Shown: in pieces, positions 1 through 5,658 of the stretch
Position numbering within the stretch: position 1 is the first letter of the stretch
Layout of the letters: the number at the start of each line of letters is the position of its first letter
NCBI GenBank assembly: GCA_947088135.1
Contig: CAMUFJ010000007.1
Location: forward strand, 1 to 64,000
Reading direction: 5' to 3'
Source of the DNA: an uncultured Clostridia bacterium
Lineage (GTDB): Bacteria; Bacillota; Clostridia; Christensenellales; Borkfalkiaceae
Length of the DNA: 64,000 nucleotides
Position numbers and translations under genes: made by a program
Notes under the pieces: model-generated
What the model saw: only the letters and a program-made list of their open reading frames with translations
Told to the model about the DNA's origin: nothing
Database searches by the model: none

Positions 1-46
1 TCACAAAAATGTATTCCGTTTTTAGGTGTTCAAACTTTAACGACAT

Positions 47-71
47 TGGTGGGAAGAGGTGGATTCGAACC
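47..71 (+). repeat. attL, 25-bp duplication of the tRNA-Tyr 3' end
   Basis: It is identical over 25 bp to 10753-10777 and diverges on both sides. It contains the complement of CCA, the acceptor stem and part of the T arm of tRNA-Tyr, but no other tRNA part. It therefore marks the left edge of the provirus and is not a tRNA gene. Confidence 0.9.
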
Positions 72-163
72 TATGGAAGAGCCTAAAAAATACTATATGT
101 TGTGGTATTCAAAATCGCTCATGCACAAGATATGCCGTTTTTGCTGTGTGAGATATTGTTCTT

Positions 164-184
164 TTTGGGGTATTTTTGGGGTAT
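164..184 (+). repeat. Left integrase arm-type sites (two TTTGGGGTAT copies)
   Basis: Two direct copies of TTTGGGGTAT start at 164 and 175, an 11-bp period. The same pair, as TTTGGGGTAC, occurs at the other end (10668-10688). In the circular attP they would flank the core at 92 and 64 bp, as arm-binding sites of two-domain phage integrases do. The binding role is inferred. Confidence 0.6.
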
Positions 185-188
185 GGCT

Positions 189-1367
189 TTAATAGTTCAG
201 TTTTTTACCCTCATTTATTAACCATTCGTCGGAAACATCGGTATATGCTTTCTTTAATTCGCCCCCGATTGCATTACCCATAAATAAACCGATCGCAACT
301 TCGGCTATACCACATTCAGTGCAACGGGTTTGGAAAGTCGTTCGCATATCGTATAGCGTGTAGTTGGGTAAAACTTTTTTAAACTTTTCCGCGATTGTGT
401 CGGGGTGGTGTAGTTTAAATTCAGTGATGCCGATAAGATACGGTTTTAACATGGGCGAAATGGGTATGCGTTTGAAAGCTGTTCTGCCGTTTTTGCGTTT
501 GCTGTTGTTTGCTTTAATAAATTCTCCGTCTATCGTTGCCGTTGCGTATTCGTTAGGGCGTAATCCTGTGTAAAGCGGTATTACAAAATCAAGCAAAAAG
601 GGTGTTCCCGTGTAAGTAGATAGTAACCTTTTTTCTTCCGCTTTGGGTATGGCTTGTCCGTGTTTCCGTTCATGTTTTCGGTAAAAGCACATATCCAAGG
701 GATTAAGTTTGAGAATACCATGTTTTACAGCGCAGACGAATATTTGATTTAAAATGCTGTGTATAGTTTCTTTTGTTCGTCCTTTGTCGTTAAACTCTTC
801 GAGGAGCTTTTGAATTTGAACGGGTAAAATTTCCGCGAGCTTCATGTGTTCAAATTCTTTTTGAATGTTGCGCTTGTAAATGGCAAGGTTTTGCTTGTAG
901 GTACTTTCCCCGACTTTTCGTTTGTGAAAGTTTTCAAACCAGTACATTGCGAATCCGTCGAAGTCTTTGGGGACGGTAGGGGTACTATCGTCATGCGGAA
1001 CATAGCTTTGTAATTTTTCGATAAAACGCGCTTTTGCTTCTTCGATCGTTGTTCCGCTTGCCGATATGGGCGGGTTATTGAACGGTTTTTTTGCGTATCT
1101 TATTTCGTAGGAATGGTTATATCTTCCGTCTTTTCTTTCCCGTACGTGGACTTTGTGTCCCTCAATGCGGAAAATTTTTCTAAATTGTTTAGGCATTTTT
1201 GAAATTTCCTTTTCGGTGAATTTCAAAAATTCTTCCTTAATATCGCGGTTTTCTTGTTGTGAGAATTCCGCGATTTCCTTTTTTAAGCGTGATTTTTCTT
1301 CCTCGGTCGTAGCTGTGGCGAGTAAGATGAGTTTGGTTGCAAGTTGCGTAAAGTTTTCCGTTTCCAT
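189..1367 (-). CDS. int: Tyrosine recombinase (provirus integrase)
   Basis: This site-specific recombinase (392 residues) would integrate and excise the element at tRNA-Tyr. The N-terminal part (about residues 70-125, with RERKDGRY and a conserved AKARF end) looks like an AP2-type arm-DNA-binding domain. A SAM-like core-binding domain follows (about 135-235), then the catalytic domain. Visible catalytic elements are Arg in TGLRP, the second Arg in LYDMRTTF and the nucleophile Tyr in KKAYTDVS. The usual His of HxxR is Asp here, and the LGH motif reads FMGN, both tolerated in some phage integrases. The gene ends 118 bp from attL, the expected position. Its promoter carries a LexA box, suggesting SOS-controlled excision. 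Confidence 0.92.
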   Translation of the reverse strand: METENFTQLATKLILLATATTEEEKSRLKKEIAEFSQQENRDIKEEFLKFTEKEISKMPKQFRKIFRIEGHKVHVRERKDGRYNHSYEIRYAKKPFNNPPISASGTTIEEAKARFIEKLQSYVPHDDSTPTVPKDFDGFAMYWFENFHKRKVGESTYKQNLAIYKRNIQKEFEHMKLAEILPVQIQKLLEEFNDKGRTKETIHSILNQIFVCAVKHGILKLNPLDMCFYRKHERKHGQAIPKAEEKRLLSTYTGTPFLLDFVIPLYTGLRPNEYATATIDGEFIKANNSKRKNGRTAFKRIPISPMLKPYLIGITEFKLHHPDTIAEKFKKVLPNYTLYDMRTTFQTRCTECGIAEVAIGLFMGNAIGGELKKAYTDVSDEWLINEGKKLNY

Positions 1368-1394
1368 GACAAGGCTCCAACGTTAAAAAATATA

Positions 1395-1442
1395 CGAACA
1401 AATGTTCGGATTTATTTTACACATTTGAAATCGAATTGTCAA
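1395..1442 (-). promoter_or_regulatory. Integrase promoter with consensus LexA (SOS) box
   Basis: On the minus strand TTGACA (1437-1442) and TAAAAT (1414-1419) are spaced 17 bp. The expected start site falls inside CGAACAAATGTTCG (1395-1408), a perfect match to the Gram-positive LexA/DinR consensus CGAAC-N4-GTTYG. LexA would block initiation until DNA damage. The sequence match is direct; SOS control is inferred. Confidence 0.8.
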
Positions 1443-1460
1443 GGATTTGGGCGAAAAAAA

Positions 1461-1808
1461 TTACTGACTATTTTTTGCTATGCTTTCGCCGATAGCAAGA
1501 TATGCCCGTTGTGCGGGTTCTCCGAGGTTTTCTCCGATCGTTCGGAATACTTCTAAAAGGTTGTCTTCGAGAGGGGTGATAACTGCGGTATCAGTTGCGG
1601 AAATCCCTGCTTTTTGTTTTTCTTCGGTGATCCCGTAGATTTCGTCAAGACTGATTCCGAAGTGCTCATGGATTTTCAGGGCATTTTTAATGCTTAGTAT
1701 GCTTTCGCTGTTTTCAAGCGACCAATAACTCCCGCTTGTATAGCCGAGAATTTTAGCCATTTGTGAAGGTAAAGTGTTTAGTTTTTCGCGTAGTTCTTTT
1801 AAGTTCAT
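1461..1808 (-). CDS. XRE-family repressor
   Basis: This small DNA-binding protein (115 residues) has an N-terminal helix-turn-helix domain (about residues 5-60: PSQMAKILGYTSGSYWSLE, then a helix ending in the family-typical FGISLDEIYG). The C-terminal half is short and unrecognised, perhaps for dimerisation. It is divergent from the early genes and 93 bp from the integrase. An AAGGAG site lies 9 nt before the ATG. ACTA-N6-TAGT repeats between this gene and the early promoter, and again before the gene at 2697, are its likely operators. The simplest role is the lysogeny repressor; it lacks a visible LexA-like peptidase domain, so induction probably runs through other factors. Confidence 0.8.
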   Translation of the reverse strand: MNLKELREKLNTLPSQMAKILGYTSGSYWSLENSESILSIKNALKIHEHFGISLDEIYGITEEKQKAGISATDTAVITPLEDNLLEVFRTIGENLGEPAQRAYLAIGESIAKNSQ

Positions 1809-1827
1809 GGGTTTTTTTCTCCTTTTT

Positions 1828-1879
1828 ACTAAAAATATAGTTAATATTTATTGACACAACTCTAAAAAAATAGTATAAT
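1828..1879 (+). promoter_or_regulatory. Early promoter P1 with operators O1 and O2
   Basis: A perfect sigma-A promoter, TTGACA (1851-1856), 17 bp, TATAAT (1874-1879), drives the gene at 1928. O1 is ACTA-AAAATA-TAGT (1828-1841) and O2 is TCTA-AAAAAA-TAGT (1861-1874), 33 bp apart. O2 fills the spacer and touches the -10 box; O1 lies between the promoter and the divergent repressor gene. Confidence 0.75.
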
Positions 1880-1889
1880 ATGTAATGTA

Positions 1890-1910
1890 GGGATTACGGA
1901 AAGCAATCCC
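1890..1910 (+). promoter_or_regulatory. 5' leader hairpin with GGAAA loop
   Basis: GGGATT (1890-1895) pairs with AATCCC (1905-1910) around a C-GGAAA-G loop. It lies about 4 nt from the predicted mRNA start and just before the SD GAGGAG (1914-1919). It may stabilise the message; a protein-binding role is also possible. Confidence 0.55.
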
Positions 1911-1927
1911 AAAGAGGAGTAATTAAA

Positions 1928-2287
1928 ATGAAGTGTATTGAGTTGGTGGGGCGTGTGGAAATGAAAACGGTTGATGTAGTTTTAAATGTTCGTGAGGATT
2001 GGGAATGTATTGGTACATATACGTTTTTTCCTTATTTGGAGATAGGGACAAGAGAATGGCTTGTCCGTCAGAAGTTAAAAGAATATTTTGTTCGGATAGA
2101 ACGTGTTGCGCCTGATTCGGAATGTGGGTATTTGGTGGATTGTGTAAAGGGTGTTTATCATATACATATATATTTTAAAGGCATTCCCAAAGGAGAATTG
2201 ACGAAGGAAGGTCGTTTGTGTTGGGATTGGGGATATTATGCTGTTTCTACTCCGACAGGTCAAATTCTATATCCAAAGCGTGGTTAA
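1928..2287 (+). CDS. Hypothetical provirus early protein
   Basis: I do not recognise this 119-residue protein. It is mixed alpha/beta in appearance, rich in Tyr, Trp and Val, with two Cys in the C-terminal half and no signal peptide or membrane segment. It is the first gene behind early promoter P1 and has a clear SD (GAGGAG, 8 nt before the ATG), so it is very likely expressed. Its last 41 bp overlap the 3' end of the convergent gene 2247-2471. A role in phage regulation or host takeover is possible from its position only. Confidence 0.65.
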   Translation: MKCIELVGRVEMKTVDVVLNVREDWECIGTYTFFPYLEIGTREWLVRQKLKEYFVRIERVAPDSECGYLVDCVKGVYHIHIYFKGIPKGELTKEGRLCWDWGYYAVSTPTGQILYPKRG

Positions 2288-2471
2288 GAAAATCAATTAT
2301 TTGTTTGTCGTTGAATTCATTAAATTCGCCACAAAAGGGGCAAAGGAAAATTCTGCCGGGTAGGGGTGTCAGTCCTATTTGTTTGCATCCTTTGCAGGCA
2401 ATGTTGTTTTCGGCGAATTCGTTAAATTTGTCATAAAGCTTCGGAGTTAGTTTTGTAATTTTCAATTTCAT
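2247..2471 (-). CDS. Small zinc-ribbon-like protein
   Basis: The 74-residue product has two CxxC pairs (CKGC and CPFC, about 17 residues apart), the arrangement of a zinc ribbon, followed by an acidic C-terminal helix. It is the only minus-strand gene in the provirus besides int and the repressor. It has its own minus-strand promoter (TTTACA-17-TATAAT, 2518-2546) and an AGGA site upstream of the ATG. It overlaps the end of the 1928 gene tail to tail. The function is unknown; a transcription or nucleic-acid-binding role is a guess. Confidence 0.6.
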   Translation of the reverse strand: MKLKITKLTPKLYDKFNEFAENNIACKGCKQIGLTPLPGRIFLCPFCGEFNEFNDKQIIDFLNHALDIEFDLSE

Positions 2472-2493
2472 ATTTTATTGTCCTACAAATATT

Positions 2494-2520
2494 AAGCGGA
2501 AGTTTTCTTCCGCTTTTATT
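2494..2520 (+). terminator. Rho-independent terminator-like hairpin
   Basis: AAGCGGAAG (2494-2502) pairs with CTTCCGCTT (2507-2515) around TTTT, followed by TTTATT. It could end transcripts from P1. It also overlaps the start region of the minus-strand promoter at 2518-2546. Confidence 0.6.
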
Positions 2521-2546
2521 ATATCGGAAAAAAATTGCAATGTAAA
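2518..2546 (-). promoter_or_regulatory. Minus-strand sigma-A promoter
   Basis: Read on the minus strand: TTTACA (2541-2546), a 17-bp spacer and TATAAT (2518-2523). It faces the zinc-ribbon gene 2247-2471. Confidence 0.65.
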
Positions 2547-2564
2547 GCTAAAAAATGAAAAACC

Positions 2565-2646
2565 ACCAAAAAAGTAGTAAAGTTATCAAAAAATACTAAA
2601 ATAATAGCGCAAAATGCTTGACGAAGCACTAAAAAAGTAGTATAAT
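2565..2646 (+). promoter_or_regulatory. Early promoter P2 with operators O3, O4 and O5
   Basis: TTGACG (2618-2623), 17 bp, TATAAT (2641-2646). Three operator-like repeats lie here: ACCA-N6-TAGT (2565-2578), ACTA-N6-TAGC (2595-2608) and ACTA-N6-TAGT (2628-2641), spaced 30 and 33 bp. O5 sits against the -10 exactly as O2 does in P1; the two promoters share CTAAAAAA(A/G)TAGTATAATAT. Confidence 0.72.
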
Positions 2647-2659
2647 ATCAAGTGTAAAG

Positions 2660-2678
2660 GGGGTGCGGAAAGTACCCC
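2660..2678 (+). promoter_or_regulatory. 5' leader hairpin with GGAAA loop
   Basis: GGGGT (2660-2664) pairs with ACCCC (2674-2678), extended by a G-U and a C-G pair around GGAAA. It is 6-8 nt from the predicted start of the P2 message and is followed by the SD AAGGAG. Confidence 0.55.
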
Positions 2679-2696
2679 GAAAAGGAGAAAAGGAAA

Positions 2697-2873
2697 ATGA
2701 AAGAAGGTTATCAGTATGAAGTTCTTGTTACAAATGGTGCATGGGAGCTTGCGCGTTTTGGTTGTGACGAGGAGCGCCCTTGTGTTGAACTTGCAGAAAT
2801 GCTTGCTGAAAAGTATTTTAGTGGCTGTACCGTTTGTGTTTACTTGAAAAACACGGTTATAAAAGTTTTTTAA
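2697..2873 (+). CDS. Small hypothetical provirus protein, 58 residues
   Basis: This ORF starts at ATG 2697 behind an AAGGAG site and ends TAA at 2871-2873. The sequence begins MKEGYQYEVLVTNGAW and contains four Cys; it ends in a basic-hydrophobic stretch. There is no signal peptide and I recognise no family. It is the first gene of the P2 transcript, which then runs through 2925 and 3103. The pairing with a 58-residue neighbour of similar layout (2925) suggests small accessory or regulatory proteins. Coding status rests on the good promoter, the leader hairpin and the SD. Confidence 0.55.
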   Translation: MKEGYQYEVLVTNGAWELARFGCDEERPCVELAEMLAEKYFSGCTVCVYLKNTVIKVF

Positions 2874-2885
2874 AAAATCCTCCGA

Positions 2886-2909
2886 CCCGTGGCGGGGAAA
2901 GACCACGGG
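2886..2909 (+). promoter_or_regulatory. Leader hairpin before gene 2925
   Basis: CCCGTGG (2886-2892) pairs with CCACGGG (2903-2909) around a loop containing GGGAAAG. The SD AAGGAG (2911-2916) follows at once. It belongs to the same recurrent design as the hairpins at 1890 and 2660. Confidence 0.55.
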
Positions 2910-2924
2910 AAAGGAGTTAGGGAA

Positions 2925-3101
2925 ATGAAAGTGTTTCGCGTTACGTTTGTCGGGTTTGAATGTGGGCTGTATAGCGCAACAAGCTGCCAAGCGGTTCGGG
3001 AGTTCTTGGAAGAGTTTGGCGTAGCGGAATCGGATATTCGCGCGATAACGGAAGTTAGGCGTGTTCCGTTGGGCTGTTCGGTAACGGAAATAGGGGTGTG
3101 A
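2925..3101 (+). CDS. Small hypothetical provirus protein, 58 residues
   Basis: I chose ATG 2925 because AAGGAG lies 8 nt before it; the upstream in-frame ATG at 2889 lies within the leader hairpin. The product starts MKVFRVTFVGFECGLYSA and looks like a compact alpha/beta fold with a central helix (SCQAVREFLEEFGV). It has no membrane segment or known motif. Only one base separates its stop from the ATG of the SprT-like gene, so the two are translationally coupled. The function is unknown. Confidence 0.6.
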   Translation: MKVFRVTFVGFECGLYSATSCQAVREFLEEFGVAESDIRAITEVRRVPLGCSVTEIGV

Positions 3102-3102
3102 T

Positions 3103-3711
3103 ATGTGCAAGTACATAGACGAATTAGGCGTATTGCAAAAGGCGTTTGCGGCATTTAACAAGAAGTATTTCGGCAATCAATTAGAGCCCGTCGTAATTAC
3201 GATTCAATCGGATTTAAGCGCGTACGGCTATTACACTTACGGGAAGCTTTGGAAGGCGGGCGAGGGCGAAGAAAGGAAAGATTATCACGAAATCAACCTT
3301 TCGGCGGAAACGTTGAAACGGCATTATTACGCAACGTGCGCAACGCTCATGCACGAAATGGTGCATCACTATTGCGACCAAAACGGGATAAAGGATACTT
3401 CCCGACAAGGGCGTTACCATAACAAGGATTTCAAGAAAATCGCGGAAGAGCGGGGCTTGATTATTACTTATTCAAAGTCTATCGGGTGGAGCGTAACCGA
3501 GCCGTCCGAGGGCTTGAAAGCCTTTATTGATAGTTTGGGCTTAGACTTTCAAAAGCTGTACCGAGATACGCCGATAAAAGAGCCCAAGGCGACAAAGGCA
3601 AGCAAGGTGTTCAAATATGAGTGCCCCGTGTGCGGATTGAAAATTCGTACGAGTAAACAGTTTGCACATCTTATGTGCATTGACTGTGACGAGGAATTAC
3701 AAGTTTATTAA
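3103..3711 (+). CDS. SprT-like zinc metalloprotease-fold protein
   Basis: The 202-residue protein has the HExxH motif at residues 84-88 (LMHEMVHHYC) and a third metal ligand His at 106 (GRYHNKDFKKIA), the SprT/Spartan layout. A C-terminal zinc ribbon has CPVC at 174-177 and CIDC at 192-195. Known SprT/SPRTN proteins cleave proteins crosslinked to DNA; phage and plasmid homologues are common but little studied. In an element that replicates by a covalent Rep-DNA intermediate, trimming of protein-DNA adducts is a reasonable inference. It is translationally coupled to gene 2925 (1-nt gap). Confidence 0.82.
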   Translation: MCKYIDELGVLQKAFAAFNKKYFGNQLEPVVITIQSDLSAYGYYTYGKLWKAGEGEERKDYHEINLSAETLKRHYYATCATLMHEMVHHYCDQNGIKDTSRQGRYHNKDFKKIAEERGLIITYSKSIGWSVTEPSEGLKAFIDSLGLDFQKLYRDTPIKEPKATKASKVFKYECPVCGLKIRTSKQFAHLMCIDCDEELQVY

Positions 3712-3742
3712 GCTCACCCTCATAATTTTCTCCTTTGGCATG

Positions 3743-3784
3743 GGCGGGAAAATTCCCGCCTGTGTTCAAGGGGAGAGTATGTGA
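3743..3784 (+). promoter_or_regulatory. Leader hairpin, SD and start-stop codon pair
   Basis: GGCGGG pairs with CCCGCC (3743-3760). A strong SD, AAGGGGAGA, follows at 3768-3776, then ATG-TGA at 3779-3784. The SD thus serves a start codon followed directly by a stop. It may be a ribosome-stalling or mini-leader element, or a decayed gene start. Confidence 0.35.
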
Positions 3785-3794
3785 AAATATAAAG

Positions 3795-3816
3795 TTTTGA
3801 CATTGCAATGTCAAAA
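3795..3816. promoter_or_regulatory. Palindrome copy 1, perfect 22 bp
   Basis: This copy is TTTGACAT-TGCA-ATGTCAAA with one further T/A pair outside, perfectly symmetric. A TATAAA box ends 2 bp upstream (3788-3793), so the palindrome would cover a start site. It is one of four copies in the provirus and is probably an operator. Confidence 0.65.
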
Positions 3817-3828
3817 AAAGGAAACGGA

Positions 3829-4086
3829 ATGAAACATTCGGTTGACGAAAAGTTAGTGTATAACAAGAAGCGAAAAGGGCTGTTCTCGACGGGTTACGTT
3901 TTAGGGGTTGAAATTTATCGCGGTTATTCCAAAGGGAATAAAGAATCAAAAGCGTTAACCCGTGGAATAATTTCGGATTCTAACGACCTTGCCCGAATGG
4001 GTGACGAATACGGAAAGGGCGTAATGTGCGGAGTAAGGGACGCCGCAAACGAGCGGAAAGCTCGAAAAAAAGATAGACCGCCTTAG
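3829..4086 (+). CDS. Hypothetical basic provirus protein
   Basis: ATG 3829 is preferred over 3808: 3808 lies inside the palindrome and has no SD, whereas AAAGGAA precedes 3829. The 85-residue product is strongly basic (start MKHSVDEKLVYNKKRKG, end ERKARKKDRPP) with a Gly-rich centre. There is no signal peptide or membrane span. It could bind DNA or RNA, but I do not recognise the family. It lies alone between the palindrome and a 107-bp gap with small hairpins. Confidence 0.55.
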   Translation: MKHSVDEKLVYNKKRKGLFSTGYVLGVEIYRGYSKGNKESKALTRGIISDSNDLARMGDEYGKGVMCGVRDAANERKARKKDRPP

Positions 4087-4172
4087 CGGGTAACTCCCGT
4101 AGGGTATTGCTCCCTGCAAGGGTGATAGAAACGGAAAAGTTTTGTTGAAAATAACGACGGGGAAAACCGCCG
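4087..4172 (+). promoter_or_regulatory. Run of small hairpins before gene 4194
   Basis: Three small stems are visible: CGGG/CCCG (4087-4099), AGGG/CCCT (4101-4115), and CG-A-CGG/CCG-C-CG (4155-4172) with loop GGAAAA. The last is followed by the SD of gene 4194 and matches the other leader hairpins. Confidence 0.4.
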
Positions 4173-4193
4173 AAATTTAAAAAGGGGTGCGAT

Positions 4194-4475
4194 ATGTTTC
4201 AATTCTTACAACGCAAGCAAATGAAAAGGTGCATTGAAAAAAATAATGCAAAGCTGCTTGAAGCGGGTCTAATTGCTATGCGGTATGAATTAAGCGGAAA
4301 TACAACTGAATTACGGTTAAACGGGCGCGTTTTAATGATATTCGGGCTTGGCGGAAAAAACCGTGCGGTAGTAGACAGTGTTACGGCGTTGAGCTGTTTA
4401 TTCCGTAATTTGAATGCGATTGACTTGCCGAGGTTAAAGGAAATTGCATTTGAATCAACGCTGAATCGCTTTTAA
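4194..4475 (+). CDS. Hypothetical provirus protein
   Basis: This 93-residue protein has an AAAGGGG site upstream. The sequence suggests two helices flanking a beta hairpin (RYELSGNTTELRLNGRVLMI). It has no Cys pair, membrane segment or signal peptide of note. It begins the cluster 4194-5130 of small genes just before the structural genes. In filamentous phages this position often holds DNA-binding or assembly accessories, but I have no motif to support that here. Confidence 0.55.
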   Translation: MFQFLQRKQMKRCIEKNNAKLLEAGLIAMRYELSGNTTELRLNGRVLMIFGLGGKNRAVVDSVTALSCLFRNLNAIDLPRLKEIAFESTLNRF

Positions 4476-4499
4476 AAAAATAAAAAACGGAGTAAGAAA

Positions 4500-4787
4500 A
4501 TGGCAAAGAAAATCAGGGAAAACGGAATCGTATTGAGCAAAGTTGTAAAACCCGCAATGGAAGGGTTTGTATCGAACGGGCAGGTGGTTCCCGCTATGCC
4601 GGAAAGACCGACGGTAATCGTAGCTTGCGGGGAAATGGACGGCGAAAACGGCATTCAAGACATGGTTATAGCAAGGTTCGTCGTCGAGAAGGCGCAGTAC
4701 GATAGACTTAAATACGGGCAATCGGTGGAAGTCGCGTACGAGTACAACGGCGACGGAAAAGTAAAACCTATTGAAATTTACGAGTAA
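4500..4787 (+). CDS. Small protein, candidate ssDNA-binding protein
   Basis: The 95-residue product is all-beta in appearance (VIVACGEMDG, IARFVVEKAQYDRL, VEVAYEYNGDGKVKP) and has the size of filamentous-phage gene V proteins (about 80-110 residues). Those OB-fold proteins coat viral ssDNA, and their genes usually lie just upstream of the coat genes, as here. A GGAG site precedes the ATG. I see no diagnostic motif, so the role is inferred from size, predicted fold and position only. Gene 4801 follows almost directly. Confidence 0.5.
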   Translation: MAKKIRENGIVLSKVVKPAMEGFVSNGQVVPAMPERPTVIVACGEMDGENGIQDMVIARFVVEKAQYDRLKYGQSVEVAYEYNGDGKVKPIEIYE

Positions 4788-4800
4788 AGGGGGCGCAATT

Positions 4801-5130
4801 TTGAAAGAAAAAGAATACAAGGTCTTGAAAAAAAGACCTATCAAAGGCAAAGACGGTAAGCGGTACGGTTCGCAATCGCTGTGTTCGGACGGCGAAGTTC
4901 GTACGTATTTAAATCCTCACGGAAAGGGTGCGAAGTATGCCGAAGAACTTCGCACGGGCGAACGCATGACGAATGCGGGAGTACGCAAAACGACAGCGCG
5001 CGGCGGTACGTTACATCTCACGGGTAAAGGGAAAGCGTATCGTGCGGGGTATTTGCAAGCGCAACACGATTCGGCGGCGACTTACAATTTAAAACGTAGC
5101 GGGGGGCGTTCTTCGGGCGGTAAAAAGTAA
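4801..5130 (+). CDS. Hypothetical very basic provirus protein
   Basis: TTG 4801 is chosen as start because AAAGGGGG lies 7 nt upstream, overlapping the stop of gene 4500; another in-frame TTG at 4771 has no SD. The 109-residue product is rich in Lys, Arg and Gly (KVLKKRPIKGKDGKRYGSQ near the start, KRSGGRSSGGKK at the end). It is probably nucleic-acid binding, but I do not recognise the family. The segment TNAGVRKTTARGG and a central helix AYRAGYLQAQHDSA are visible. It is coupled to gene 4500. Confidence 0.55.
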   Translation: MKEKEYKVLKKRPIKGKDGKRYGSQSLCSDGEVRTYLNPHGKGAKYAEELRTGERMTNAGVRKTTARGGTLHLTGKGKAYRAGYLQAQHDSAATYNLKRSGGRSSGGKK

Positions 5131-5140
5131 TCGCATACGT

Positions 5141-5195
5141 ACAGTTTGTTAAAAAGATAACCGCCTAATAAAAATAGGCGGTTATAGCAAACTGT
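5141..5195. other. 55-nt two-tier stem-loop, candidate packaging or origin structure
   Basis: An outer stem, ACAGTTTG (5141-5148) with CAAACTGT (5188-5195), encloses a perfect 10-bp inner stem, TAACCGCCTA (5158-5167) with TAGGCGGTTA (5175-5184), loop ATAAAAA. It sits in the only sizeable gap of the structural region (5131-5313). Filamentous phages carry such ssDNA hairpins as packaging signals or origins; the role here is inferred. Confidence 0.5.
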
Positions 5196-5313
5196 CCCGA
5201 GCGTGCGGCTCATAAAACTTTCAGGGGGCTTTGCTTGTGGTTGCCATAATTGCGCAACTGTCTTGTTCAAGACCTTTGAAAGAGTGATTACATTATATCG
5301 CGGAGTTTTGGAA

Positions 5314-5643
5314 ATGTCAAGAGGATTTCATAAAGAAAACAAGGATTTGGTCGGGTTAAAGGTCGTGACCTCCGATAAGGTGTGGACAACGGATAAGCAT
5401 GGGAAACGTAAGTTGCGGACGGATATCGACATTTACGGCAGGGTGGACAAGGGCACGAGCGCCTTTGTTACTTCAACGAATTTGACGGGCGGAAATCATA
5501 AGGTGGTTGAAAATACCTGTGAGCTTCCGAAGGGTGTGCGAAACGGCGTGGTATCGCTGTTAAAAAACAAAAATCGTTCGGTTGCGTATTTGATACGCAC
5601 CGACCGAAAAGGCGGGGAAAATCCGCAAACAAAAAAATATTAA
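5314..5643 (+). CDS. Hypothetical provirus protein
   Basis: I take ATG 5314, with GGAG 10 nt upstream. An upstream in-frame start (5203) would add 37 residues of Cys-rich, non-repetitive sequence from the intergenic region and has a poor SD. The 109-residue product is basic with beta-strand character (DIDIYGRVDKGTSAFVTS) and ends KKY. There is no signal peptide. It precedes the secreted protein gene 5659 by 15 nt and its 3' end contains a leader-type hairpin (5612-5626). The function is unknown. Confidence 0.5.
   Translation: MSRGFHKENKDLVGLKVVTSDKVWTTDKHGKRKLRTDIDIYGRVDKGTSAFVTSTNLTGGNHKVVENTCELPKGVRNGVVSLLKNKNRSVAYLIRTDRKGGENPQTKKY
5612..5626 (+). promoter_or_regulatory. Leader-type hairpin inside the end of gene 5314
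   Basis: GCGG (5612-5615) pairs with CCGC (5623-5626) around GGAAAAT, like the other provirus hairpins. It lies 19 nt before the SD GAGAGG of gene 5659. Confidence 0.4.
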
Positions 5644-5658
5644 AAGAGAGGTAAAAAA

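Noticed and set aside
48..71. Possible tRNA gene at the left edge
   Set aside because: Only the 3' acceptor/T-arm part is present; it is the att duplication of tRNA-Tyr.
2586..3176. 196-codon minus-strand ORF across the early genes
   Set aside because: It overlaps three plus-strand genes with SDs, a promoter and operators; low-complexity aromatic translation.
3796..3815. Palindrome as a XerCD dif-like site for phage integration
   Set aside because: The element carries its own tyrosine integrase and exact tRNA att repeats; four copies and full symmetry do not fit dif.
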